A stretch of 6,884 nt of DNA from Candidatus Pelearchaeum sp. (GTDB lineage Archaea; Thermoproteota; Nitrososphaeria_A; Caldarchaeales; Caldarchaeaceae): NCBI GenBank assembly GCA_015520425.1, contig WAQC01000098.1:1-6884 (forward strand), given 5' to 3'. A program made the translations under genes and the position numbers. Under the pieces are notes generated by a model. That model was not told the origin of the DNA and ran no database searches. It saw only the letters and a list, made by a program, of their open reading frames with translations. Below, in pieces: positions 1-5,244 of this stretch (its first letter is position 1; each line of letters begins with the position of its first letter).

Positions 1-1104
1 GGTGAGGTTACCGAGGACTGTGAGTGCGTCGTAGAGTACTCGGAAGCATATAACAACACTCTGGGATACAGCGGCACCCGCGCTAATGGCGTTACGATAC
101 GCTACTCCAAGTTCTACGATAACGCTGTGGGCATAGCGCCCAATACGTTGATGCCAGACCTCCGTCTCCTCCTCACTGGAAGGTGGCCGCTCCTAGTCTG
201 GGCGTCAAACAACGTGATTGAGCACAACATAATAGAGAACAATAACAATAGGTGGGTTGAGGCCGCTGGATTCGCCGAGAGCTATGGTGTCCCAGTGGGG
301 GTTGGGATAGCCCTCATAGGCTCGCACTCCAACGTGATTCGCAACAACACAATACGCGGCCATGAGCGCTGGGGGGTTGCTGAGTGGTATTTCCTAGTAC
401 CGCCTATAGGTAATAGATTCTCATCCAACATCTTCTCAGGTAACGGTGCGGACTACTGGCGTGATGGCTGGGGCTTCTGGGGGTGTAGCGAGCTTGAGAG
501 CGCCTCTGGGGATGTTCCGCCAGCATGTAGCCTGCCGCCAGCTCTCCGCCTCAGCCTGCCAAACCCCCTGAAGCATGTTGAGCTGCTGACCAACCTAGAG
601 GTTCCCAGCGCCTCCGTCGTCGCTGCCCTAGCACTAGGAATCGGAGGGACTTACGCGGCAAAACACCTCACTGGGGCTGGAGCGCCTAGAAGAAGGAGAA
701 TAGCAGCCGCCGTGATTGATGCGCTAGTGGCTGGAGACATCTACCTAGCTCTTGCAACAGCTCTTATGGTAGGCGGCTTCGGCATAACCGACCCCAGAAG
801 CTTGGCCGACGCTGTTCTTTCGCTAACACTGCTACTGCTCCCGCTGGCTTATTTCCTCTGGGCCACAAGCTGGGTAATCTACGGCGCGTTGCTTGAGACG
901 CTCACAGGGGCAACGCTGGGGAAACGGCTCTTCAGCCTACGGACAGAAACCCAACACCGCCCACGCAGGGCGCTAATACTGGTCAAGAACATAGCCAGGT
1001 ATGTGGATATACTGCTCTTCGGCCTAGTAGGGCTCATACTACTGCTCACCCTAAAACGCTCATTCGGCGAGCTGGTCTCTGGGACTAGGGTTGTTGAGAG
1101 ATGA
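1..1104 (+). CDS. Right-handed beta-helix (NosD-like) protein fused to a C-terminal RDD membrane domain, 5' end outside window
   Basis: The reading frame is open from base 1, so the gene starts upstream; the GTG at 127 is internal. The visible 367 residues begin with Asn-rich beta-helix coils: repeated N-N-x-I/V-x-x-N units such as NNVIEHNIIENN, SNVIRNNTIRG and NRFSSNIFSGN, up to about residue 152. This is the pattern of NosD/CASH-type parallel beta-helices, which are usually outside the membrane. A Cys pair (C162, C176) could form a disulfide. A hydrophobic segment follows (about 205-220), then an Arg-rich stretch and an RDD domain (about 229-367). That domain has the signature Arg233 and Asp240 seven apart, a G-x-T-L-G-K-R-L turn, further membrane helices (about 268-298 and 335-352) and the family-like end GELVSGTRVV. 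The stop overlaps the next start (ATGA), so the gene is co-transcribed with two cupredoxins. Known NosD proteins assist copper-site assembly in N2O reductase; a copper role here is inferred from neighbours. RDD function is poorly defined. Confidence 0.82.
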   Translation, partial: GEVTEDCECVVEYSEAYNNTLGYSGTRANGVTIRYSKFYDNAVGIAPNTLMPDLRLLLTGRWPLLVWASNNVIEHNIIENNNNRWVEAAGFAESYGVPVGVGIALIGSHSNVIRNNTIRGHERWGVAEWYFLVPPIGNRFSSNIFSGNGADYWRDGWGFWGCSELESASGDVPPACSLPPALRLSLPNPLKHVELLTNLEVPSASVVAALALGIGGTYAAKHLTGAGAPRRRRIAAAVIDALVAGDIYLALATALMVGGFGITDPRSLADAVLSLTLLLLPLAYFLWATSWVIYGALLETLTGATLGKRLFSLRTETQHRPRRALILVKNIARYVDILLFGLVGLILLLTLKRSFGELVSGTRVVER

Positions 1105-1472
1105 GGCTGGCGACGGTTCTCCCAGCTATGGTTGCCGCTGCCCTAGTAGTGGCCGCGCTGCTTACTATTGCAGAGACGCAGAGAAGCGGCGTGGTTGTGG
1201 TAACCATACCGAGGGGAGTGGCGCACCTCCCCTACGTAGCAAACTACTGGCCACCCACGATAAAGGTTGTGATAGGGATAAACAACACCGTCAAATGGAT
1301 TAACATGGACGACCACATGCACACAGTAACAGGCGACGACTGGGGCTTCCACTCTGGAGAGCTCAACCTATACGACTCGTTCATCTACACATTCACAAAG
1401 CCTGGGGTATATGGCTACTCGTGTATGCCCCATCCTTGGATGCGCGGCTATGTTGAGGTAAGGGAGATTTGA
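1101..1472 (+). CDS. Membrane-anchored cupredoxin, amicyanin/plastocyanin-like
   Basis: This encodes a 123-aa small blue (type 1) copper protein. Residues 5-24 are a hydrophobic signal or anchor segment with no lipobox Cys, so the copper domain should face outside the cytoplasm. The cupredoxin core runs from about residue 31 to 121. Copper ligands read directly: His74 in the HTVT strand, then Cys108, His111 and Met114 in the loop SCMPHPWMRG. That loop has the short C-x2-H-x2-M spacing of amicyanin and closely matches its loop. The expected role is single-electron transfer between redox partners at the outer face of the membrane; the partner is unknown. The start ATG at 1101 overlaps the stop of the beta-helix/RDD gene by 4 bp (ATGA) and has only a weak purine-rich stretch before it, so translation is probably coupled. 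The stop overlaps the next cupredoxin by 4 bp. The family call is firm; electron donor and acceptor cannot be told. Confidence 0.93.
   Translation: MRLATVLPAMVAAALVVAALLTIAETQRSGVVVVTIPRGVAHLPYVANYWPPTIKVVIGINNTVKWINMDDHMHTVTGDDWGFHSGELNLYDSFIYTFTKPGVYGYSCMPHPWMRGYVEVREI
1455..1459 (+). promoter_or_regulatory. Ribosome binding site supporting the TTG start at 1469
   Basis: GAGGT is complementary to the archaeal 16S rRNA 3' end and lies 9 nt before the TTG. It sits inside the 3' end of the first cupredoxin gene and decides the start of the second one. Confidence 0.6.
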
Positions 1473-1891
1473 GAACATCCCTGAAACGCTCAGCAAGGCT
1501 CGCGATACTCGCGGCAGCTTTAGCAGTAATCATGTTGTCCATCTATTTCTTCGCGCTAAGCGCTGGGCAGGGTGGAAGGGAGCATGTTGTGATAATCCCC
1601 TCTGGAGCCTTCATACCGCCTGAAGGATGGAAGAAGGGAGAGCGTGTATATGACGATAGATACTTCTCGCCCAACACCTTGGAGATAAGTGTGGGCGACT
1701 ACGTTAGGTGGATAAACCGCGACTCGGTAACCCATACGGTAACGAGTGAAGAGACACCAGCGGGAGCTGGAGGGTTTGACTCTGTTCTGAGCCCTGGAAA
1801 AGCCTTCCGAACAAGATTTACAAACGCTGGAGAATACACGTACTACTGCACCATACACCCCTGGCAGGGTGGGAAGATAATAGCCTCCTAG
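1469..1891 (+). CDS. Second membrane-anchored cupredoxin, with Gln at the axial ligand position
   Basis: This encodes a 140-aa type 1 copper protein. A basic N-terminus (K/R at 2, 6, 7, 10) is followed by a hydrophobic anchor or signal (about 11-32), and the cupredoxin fold runs from about residue 38 to the end. Ligands: His89 in the motif THTVTS, Cys127 and His130 in YYCTIHPWQGG. Residue 133, where the first cupredoxin has Met, is Gln (codon CAG), the axial residue of stellacyanin-type centres, which generally have low potentials. The chain ends only seven residues after Gln133, which is short but leaves the last strand (GKIIAS). The start is TTG at 1469: an in-frame TGA at 1454 precludes an earlier start, the next ATG (codon 22) would destroy the anchor, and GAGGT at 1455-1459 lies 9 nt upstream. 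TTGA overlap with the preceding stop implies coupling. It is probably the last gene of the operon, as the next gene is convergent. Confidence 0.92.
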   Translation: MRTSLKRSARLAILAAALAVIMLSIYFFALSAGQGGREHVVIIPSGAFIPPEGWKKGERVYDDRYFSPNTLEISVGDYVRWINRDSVTHTVTSEETPAGAGGFDSVLSPGKAFRTRFTNAGEYTYYCTIHPWQGGKIIAS

Positions 1892-1905
1892 CTCATAACA
1901 ATATG

Positions 1906-2706
1906 CTAGGGGGTTGCTTTCTTTTTACGCATCTTGAAGACGCAGCTATCGTCTCCAGCGTTTATGCACTTTATCTCTATTGCATCCCACTCGCCGCCGA
2001 AGAGTTCTGAGAAGACTCCGCAGGCAACGCCCCTAACCCAGTGCGACGTATGTCCAGTCTTGAAGCCACGCAGGATTTCGCACTCCGTAAGTCCTTCAAA
2101 CCTTATCTCATACTCGTCTGGCGCTGTCATGATTATCCTTGCCCATCTACAGTAGCCGAATGCATGGGCTTGCAGCTCATGTATCTTTAGGCATGTCTGC
2201 TTATCGCTGAAGATTGAGGCATAGTATCGCGCGGCTTCGCGGCCTGTCTGCGTTCCTATTAGGAATAGGAATGCTGGCGTAGCCTTGTCGCCGAAAGTGT
2301 TGTACAGCCCTTTGAGCATCCCGCCGAGTGTCCTCTCCGTGAAGATGAGGATACGCATGTTGAACGCGTGGTACTCGTCGTGAAACTGCTCAACAGCGAC
2401 ACCTGGTATGTCGGAGCTAACAGCCCTAACGCTGATGACGTGCTTAACCTGCCTGAGCTGTTGCACAACCTCGTTAAGCGTGGCATCATCCTTGTCTGTT
2501 GAGTCTATGAAGACGCTCACCGTATATACGGAGTCTTTCTCCAGCGCCGCGTTAGTCATGAGCGACATTATGTCAAGGTCAAGCTCGGAGAGTCTTCGCA
2601 GTATGGTCTTCCGCGCCTCTGGGAGGTTCTTCATCTCTATCCCTATTATGGTGATTCTGCGGTGAGGTAGGAAGAGTGAGAGCGGTAAATTCATGACTCT
2701 AATCAT
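1906..2706 (-). CDS. ACT-V4R domain sensor protein
   Basis: This encodes a 266-aa soluble protein without signal or TM segments. Residues about 16-97 look like an ACT domain: a beta strand RITIIGIEMKN, a helix with PEARKTILRRLSEL, a strand SVYTVSVFID, then a helix and strand, beta-alpha-beta-beta-alpha-beta in order. The C-terminal part (about 120-258) is a V4R domain, recognised by its ending: R-F-E-G-L-T-E-C, a His/Trp-containing helix, then E-I-K-C-I-N-A-G-D-D-S-C-V-F. Candidate metal or ligand residues are Cys209, His222, Cys229, Cys247 and Cys255. V4R domains occur in BchJ and in the sensor part of XylR/DmpR regulators, where they bind small hydrophobic molecules; ACT domains usually bind amino acids or other metabolites. 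A ligand-sensing or regulatory role is therefore inferred; no DNA-binding domain is visible. The start ATG is preceded at 9 nt by GAGG (2719-2716). The cupredoxin operon ends convergently 14 bp away. Confidence 0.78.
   Translation of the reverse strand: MIRVMNLPLSLFLPHRRITIIGIEMKNLPEARKTILRRLSELDLDIMSLMTNAALEKDSVYTVSVFIDSTDKDDATLNEVVQQLRQVKHVISVRAVSSDIPGVAVEQFHDEYHAFNMRILIFTERTLGGMLKGLYNTFGDKATPAFLFLIGTQTGREAARYYASIFSDKQTCLKIHELQAHAFGYCRWARIIMTAPDEYEIRFEGLTECEILRGFKTGHTSHWVRGVACGVFSELFGGEWDAIEIKCINAGDDSCVFKMRKKKATP
1914..1926 (+). terminator. Possible T-rich archaeal terminator of the beta-helix/cupredoxin operon
   Basis: The + strand reads TTGCTTTCTTTTT starting 23 bp after the cupredoxin stop. 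Archaeal RNA polymerase stops at T-rich tracts without needing a hairpin. The same bases encode the Lys-rich C-terminus of the convergent ACT-V4R gene, so the T-run may simply reflect those codons. Confidence 0.35.
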
Positions 2707-2715
2707 GCTTAACCG

Positions 2716-2719
2716 CCTC
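2716..2719 (-). promoter_or_regulatory. Shine-Dalgarno of the ACT-V4R gene
   Basis: On the - strand GAGG (within AGAGGCGGT) lies 9 nt before the ATG at 2706. This favours that ATG over the in-frame Met at codon 5. Confidence 0.5.
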
Positions 2720-2790
2720 TTTCCTGTTTGATATTACATAAGTGTTGTAAATCTCGGCTATTAGATGTATTGTCTGAGAAAGCTCCCTGT

Positions 2791-2799
2791 GTATATAAT
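2791..2799 (-). promoter_or_regulatory. Candidate TATA box for the ACT-V4R gene
   Basis: On the - strand the sequence is ATTATATAC, about 90 nt before the ATG, implying a leader of roughly 60 nt that would retain the GAGG site. A second AT-rich candidate (CTTATGTA, about 2744-2737) would give a very short leader that loses the GAGG. The 130-bp gap to the helicase gene suggests that this gene has its own promoter, although readthrough is possible. Confidence 0.3.
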
Positions 2800-2820
2800 C
2801 CTGTTCCTCTCTGATTAGCA

Positions 2821-2844
2821 AACGATTAACCTTCGGTTAGCGTT
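2821..2844. repeat. Inverted repeat (hairpin) overlapping the helicase stop codon
   Basis: Arms AACGATTAACC (2821-2831) and GGTTAGCGTT (2835-2844) pair over 9 bp around a 3-nt loop, with a small asymmetric bulge (2825-2826 against 2840). The helicase stop codon (2839-2837 on the - strand) lies in the stem. No T-run follows in the direction of helicase transcription, so it is not a classical terminator; it may stabilise the mRNA 3' end or be incidental. Confidence 0.5.
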
Positions 2845-3955
2845 TCTCCACCCTTATGCGCTGTATCTCCGCCTGTGTAAGCTGGCGTATCCTGCCAAAC
2901 TCCCGCTTCTCTTCAGGGGTTATTATCGTGTAGCTCCTCCCAGCCTTCCCAGCCCTGGCTGTCCTGCCTACGCGGTGGAAGTATAGCAACGGGTTCCTGG
3001 GAGGCTCGTAGTTTATGACGCAATCCACGCTGGGTATGTCAAGGCCCCTGCCAGCCACGTCTGTTGCCACGAGTATCCTAGCCCTCCCATCCCTAAACCT
3101 GCCTATCGCGCGAAGCCTCTCGCGCTGCGACAAATCACCATGTATCGCTACAGCATCTAGCTTGAGACGCCTAAGCTTCTCCGAGAGCCTACGGACACCA
3201 ACCTTAGTATTACAAAACACCATACAGCGAGCACCGCGCTCAAGCTCCAAAACGCCCAGAAGTGTCTTCAGCCTATCACCCCCAGAATGGACAAGATAAT
3301 ACTGTCTTAACTTCTCTACTGAGGGCTCACTCCAATCTATGAGGATTTTCTCTGGGCTATGCATATACTTCCTTGATAGTGTGATTATGTTCTGCGGTAT
3401 GGTGGCGGAGAAGATTGCAACCTGCTTCCGCTCGCGTGTATGCCTTAGTATGTATTCCACGTCATCTATGAAGCCCATCTCCAGCATGGTGTCTGCCTCG
3501 TCTATAACGACAAAGCTCACGCGGCTGAGCGTCAGCGTCCCCCTCCTTATGTGGTCTATAACCCTGCCAGGAGTGCCCACAACCACGTGCACGCCGCGTC
3601 TGAGGCGGTCTATCTGCCCCTTTATCGGCTGGCCACCATAGAGCGTGGCGGCGCGCACGTGCATATACTTGCCCAGCCTCCTAATTTCCTCGGTTATCTG
3701 TATAGCCAGCTCGCGTGTCGGCGCCAACACAAGAGCCTGAACACCGTCTTCCTCAGCGTCTAGCCTCTGTAGCATTGGGAGAGCGTATGCCGCTGTCTTC
3801 CCAGTACCAGTCTTCGCCTGCCCTATAACGTCCCTACCATCCAGCAGCGGCGCTATCGCTCTACGCTGTATCGGGAAAGGCTCGGCGAAGCCAGCGTCAG
3901 CACACGCCCTCAGAAGCCTACCATCAAGCCCAAAGCTCTCAAAACCATCAAACAT
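2837..3955 (-). CDS. DEAD-box ATP-dependent RNA helicase (minimal core)
   Basis: This encodes a 372-aa cytoplasmic RNA helicase that uses ATP to unwind short RNA duplexes or remodel RNA-protein complexes. All superfamily 2 DEAD-box motifs are present in order: Q motif (around PFPIQ, Gln30), motif I AKTGTGKT (47-54), Ia PTRELA (79-84), the GG pair (107-108), Ib TPGR (128-131), II DEAD (152-155), III SAT (183-185), IV MVFCNT (245-250), V ATDVAGRGLD (297-306) and VI HRVGRTARAG (327-336). Both RecA-like domains are complete with almost no tails, the size of the archaeal minimal helicase MJ0669 from Methanocaldococcus. With no accessory RNA-binding extension, specificity cannot be told. An in-frame TAG six bases upstream (3964-3962) fixes ATG 3955 as the first possible start; a GGAG (3971-3968) lies 12 nt before it. 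It is divergent from the membrane regulator gene, across a 207-bp region with notable palindromes. Confidence 0.97.
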   Translation of the reverse strand: MFDGFESFGLDGRLLRACADAGFAEPFPIQRRAIAPLLDGRDVIGQAKTGTGKTAAYALPMLQRLDAEEDGVQALVLAPTRELAIQITEEIRRLGKYMHVRAATLYGGQPIKGQIDRLRRGVHVVVGTPGRVIDHIRRGTLTLSRVSFVVIDEADTMLEMGFIDDVEYILRHTRERKQVAIFSATIPQNIITLSRKYMHSPEKILIDWSEPSVEKLRQYYLVHSGGDRLKTLLGVLELERGARCMVFCNTKVGVRRLSEKLRRLKLDAVAIHGDLSQRERLRAIGRFRDGRARILVATDVAGRGLDIPSVDCVINYEPPRNPLLYFHRVGRTARAGKAGRSYTIITPEEKREFGRIRQLTQAEIQRIRVEKR

Positions 3956-4004
3956 CCTACACTACTACTCCATCACGCTTCTGCAAGAAAATGCAACACG
4001 ACTA

Positions 4005-4037
4005 TAGCCGTGTCAGCACCGTTTGCAGACACGGTTA
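4005..4037. repeat. Long imperfect inverted repeat in the divergent intergenic region
   Basis: CCGTGTC-A-GCA (4008-4018) is the inverted copy of TGC-A-GACACGG (4024-4034), with one A/A mismatch and a CCGTT loop. The stem extends outwards by a G/T wobble and two more pairs (4005-4007 with 4035-4037). It lies about 14-46 bp downstream of the palindromic TATA element, in the direction of the helicase gene, so it would either span the helicase transcription start as DNA or fold in its 5' leader. Structure is certain; function is inferred. Confidence 0.7.
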
Positions 4038-4050
4038 GTGGGTATGCGCA

Positions 4051-4058
4051 TTATATAA
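4051..4058 (-). promoter_or_regulatory. TATA element, probably of the DEAD-box helicase gene
   Basis: TTATATAA is a perfect palindrome and the strongest TATA box in the divergent region. On the - strand it would place transcription start near 4030-4025, giving a leader of about 70-75 nt before the helicase ATG. Being symmetric, it could also serve the + strand, but it lies 105 nt before the ATG at 4163, where a nearer candidate exists. Confidence 0.45.
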
Positions 4059-4073
4059 CTGTATGTCGCGTAG

Positions 4074-4088
4074 ATAATCTCCGATTAT
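4074..4088. repeat. Short inverted repeat, possible operator
   Basis: ATAATC (4074-4079) and GATTAT (4083-4088) form perfect 6-bp arms around a TCC spacer. It lies between the TATA element at 4051-4058 and the putative promoter of the membrane regulator gene, where a dimeric regulator could sit. AT-rich 6-bp palindromes arise by chance, so confidence is low. Confidence 0.3.
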
Positions 4089-4126
4089 GGATGCTGCAAT
4101 TGTTGAGAAAACTCGGTAATGCTTCG

Positions 4127-4134
4127 CTTATTAG
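4127..4134 (+). promoter_or_regulatory. Candidate TATA box of the membrane regulator gene
   Basis: CTTATTAG is centred about 32 bp before the ATG at 4163, the usual distance for leaderless or very short-leadered archaeal genes. This agrees with the absence of a Shine-Dalgarno before that ATG. The BRE side is not clearly purine-rich. Confidence 0.35.
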
Positions 4135-4162
4135 ATTCTATCGCCAGCCCTAGAATAGCAGC

Positions 4163-5149
4163 ATGAAACGCGGCCATGTCCCACAGATGCTGGTGCTGGC
4201 TAGTCTGATAGTCATAGCGATGATGCACGCTCCCCAGCTAGCTTATGCACAGGCGCCAGAGGAGCTGACCACGTACATCGTACAGCTAGCCGAGGACGGC
4301 TCAGCCATGTGGATTGTGGAGTACCGCTTCCTGATAGCGTCGGAGGAGGATGAGCAGGGCTTTATGGAGTATGTCAAGACGCTTGGGAAGGATGACGAGG
4401 AGATACGCGCCCGCTTCCTGGAGTGGGCTACGGAAATCGTCTCCGAGGCTGCGAAGCTGACTGGCAGGGAGATGAGCGTGGAGAATCTCAGCGTAGAGGT
4501 AGAGCTCGCCGAGACCATCACGGGAAAATTCGGCGTCATACGCATAGCCTTCCTATGGAAGGGATTTGCCGAGCGTGTGGGTGAGGAGCTCAGGGTTGGC
4601 GACGTCTTTGAGGGTGGCCTCTACCTCTTTGAGGGAGATGTCTTCACGATAAGAGCGCCAAGCGGCTTCACGCTGGCTGAAGCGTACCCTGAGCCAGATA
4701 AGCTAAGCAGCAGCGAGGCGAGCTGGTTCGGGAAGCGAGTCTTCTCACCCAGCGAGCCTAGAGTCATAGTAGCGCCAGCAGTCAGTGAGCCAGCACCAGC
4801 TACGCAGACAACCACGACAGAAGACACCCAGCCCTCGGCTACCCCGATGATAGCCGATACCAGCCTCCTCACAATACTCGCGGTTCTGGCGATAGTCGTA
4901 TTGTTTGGAGTCCTAGCCATAGCGCTTAGCAAGAGGCATGGAAGGCTATCGCGGCAATCAACAGACCTAATGACGGTTATGGGGATAATCAAGCGGCATG
5001 GGGGAGAGGTTCTACAGTCAACGATAGTTGAGGAGACGGGCTTCTCAAAGGCCAAGGTGAGCGCCCTCCTGAAGGAGATGGAGGAGATGGGCTACATAGT
5101 GCGTGAGCGTATGGGGAGGGAGAATATAGTGCGCCTTCTACGGGAATAA
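4163..5149 (+). CDS. Transmembrane one-component regulator: ectodomain, TM helix, cytoplasmic winged helix (COG2512-like)
   Basis: This encodes 328 aa. Residues 8-30 form a signal peptide with a likely cleavage near AYAQA. The ectodomain (about 31-205) starts with a strand TTYIVQLAEDGSAMWIVEY and is rich in acidic residues, typical of archaeal membrane-associated regulators. A Pro/Thr/Ser-rich linker (about 207-229) leads to one TM helix (about 234-256) and a basic cytoplasmic edge (KRHGR). The C-terminus (about 267-328) is a winged helix-turn-helix: helix VMGIIKRHGG, then VEETGFSKAKVSALLKEMEEMG with the recognition helix around 296-308, then the wing YIVRERMGRENIVRLL. The layout suggests an extracytoplasmic signal controlling DNA binding at the membrane; signal and targets are unknown. 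An in-frame TAG at 4151 makes ATG 4163 the first possible start, and no Shine-Dalgarno is seen. It precedes the coiled-coil gene by 95 bp on the same strand; that gene or the divergent helicase could be targets, but this is inference. Confidence 0.83.
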   Translation: MKRGHVPQMLVLASLIVIAMMHAPQLAYAQAPEELTTYIVQLAEDGSAMWIVEYRFLIASEEDEQGFMEYVKTLGKDDEEIRARFLEWATEIVSEAAKLTGREMSVENLSVEVELAETITGKFGVIRIAFLWKGFAERVGEELRVGDVFEGGLYLFEGDVFTIRAPSGFTLAEAYPEPDKLSSSEASWFGKRVFSPSEPRVIVAPAVSEPAPATQTTTTEDTQPSATPMIADTSLLTILAVLAIVVLFGVLAIALSKRHGRLSRQSTDLMTVMGIIKRHGGEVLQSTIVEETGFSKAKVSALLKEMEEMGYIVRERMGRENIVRLLRE

Positions 5150-5164
5150 ACCGAAATGAACCTT

Positions 5165-5175
5165 TAGAAACTTAT
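5165..5175 (+). repeat. Upstream copy of the BRE/TATA-like motif
   Basis: TAGAAACTTAT matches TAGAAACCTAT (5203-5213) at 10 of 11 positions in the same orientation, 38 bp upstream. It could be a second, tandem promoter or a duplicated factor-binding site. Transcription from it would have to cross the T-runs at 5183-5196. Confidence 0.35.
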
Positions 5176-5182
5176 GGAAACA

Positions 5183-5196
5183 TTTTTCTGGATTTT
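5183..5196 (+). terminator. T-rich archaeal terminator after the membrane regulator gene
   Basis: TTTTTCTGGATTTT lies 34 bp after the stop at 5149 in otherwise T-poor DNA. Two T-runs of 5 and 4 fit archaeal intrinsic termination, and they separate this gene from the promoter-like elements of the next one. Confidence 0.4.
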
Positions 5197-5202
5197 CCGT
5201 TC

Positions 5203-5215
5203 TAGAAACCTATTT
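5203..5215 (+). promoter_or_regulatory. BRE/TATA promoter of the coiled-coil gene
   Basis: TAGAAACCTATTT combines a purine-rich BRE-like half (AGAAACC) and a TATA-like half, centred about 31 bp before the ATG at 5245. This is leaderless spacing, in keeping with no Shine-Dalgarno at that start. A near copy, TAGAAACTTAT, lies at 5165-5175. Confidence 0.45.
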
Positions 5216-5244
5216 GAGAGCCGTCTCTACAACATTCTGTCAGG

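Noticed and set aside
127..129. GTG at 127 as the start of the beta-helix/RDD gene
   Set aside because: The frame is open back to base 1 with the same Asn-rich beta-helix character before 127, and no export signal follows the GTG, so the true start is upstream of the window.
1091..1303. Open frame overlapping the start of the first cupredoxin gene
   Set aside because: It is out of frame with a clear copper protein that has all ligands in place, and its own translation looks like no known protein.
2821..2844. Rho-independent-type terminator after the helicase
   Set aside because: The hairpin overlaps the stop codon and no T-run follows in the direction of transcription; archaeal termination relies on T-runs rather than hairpins.
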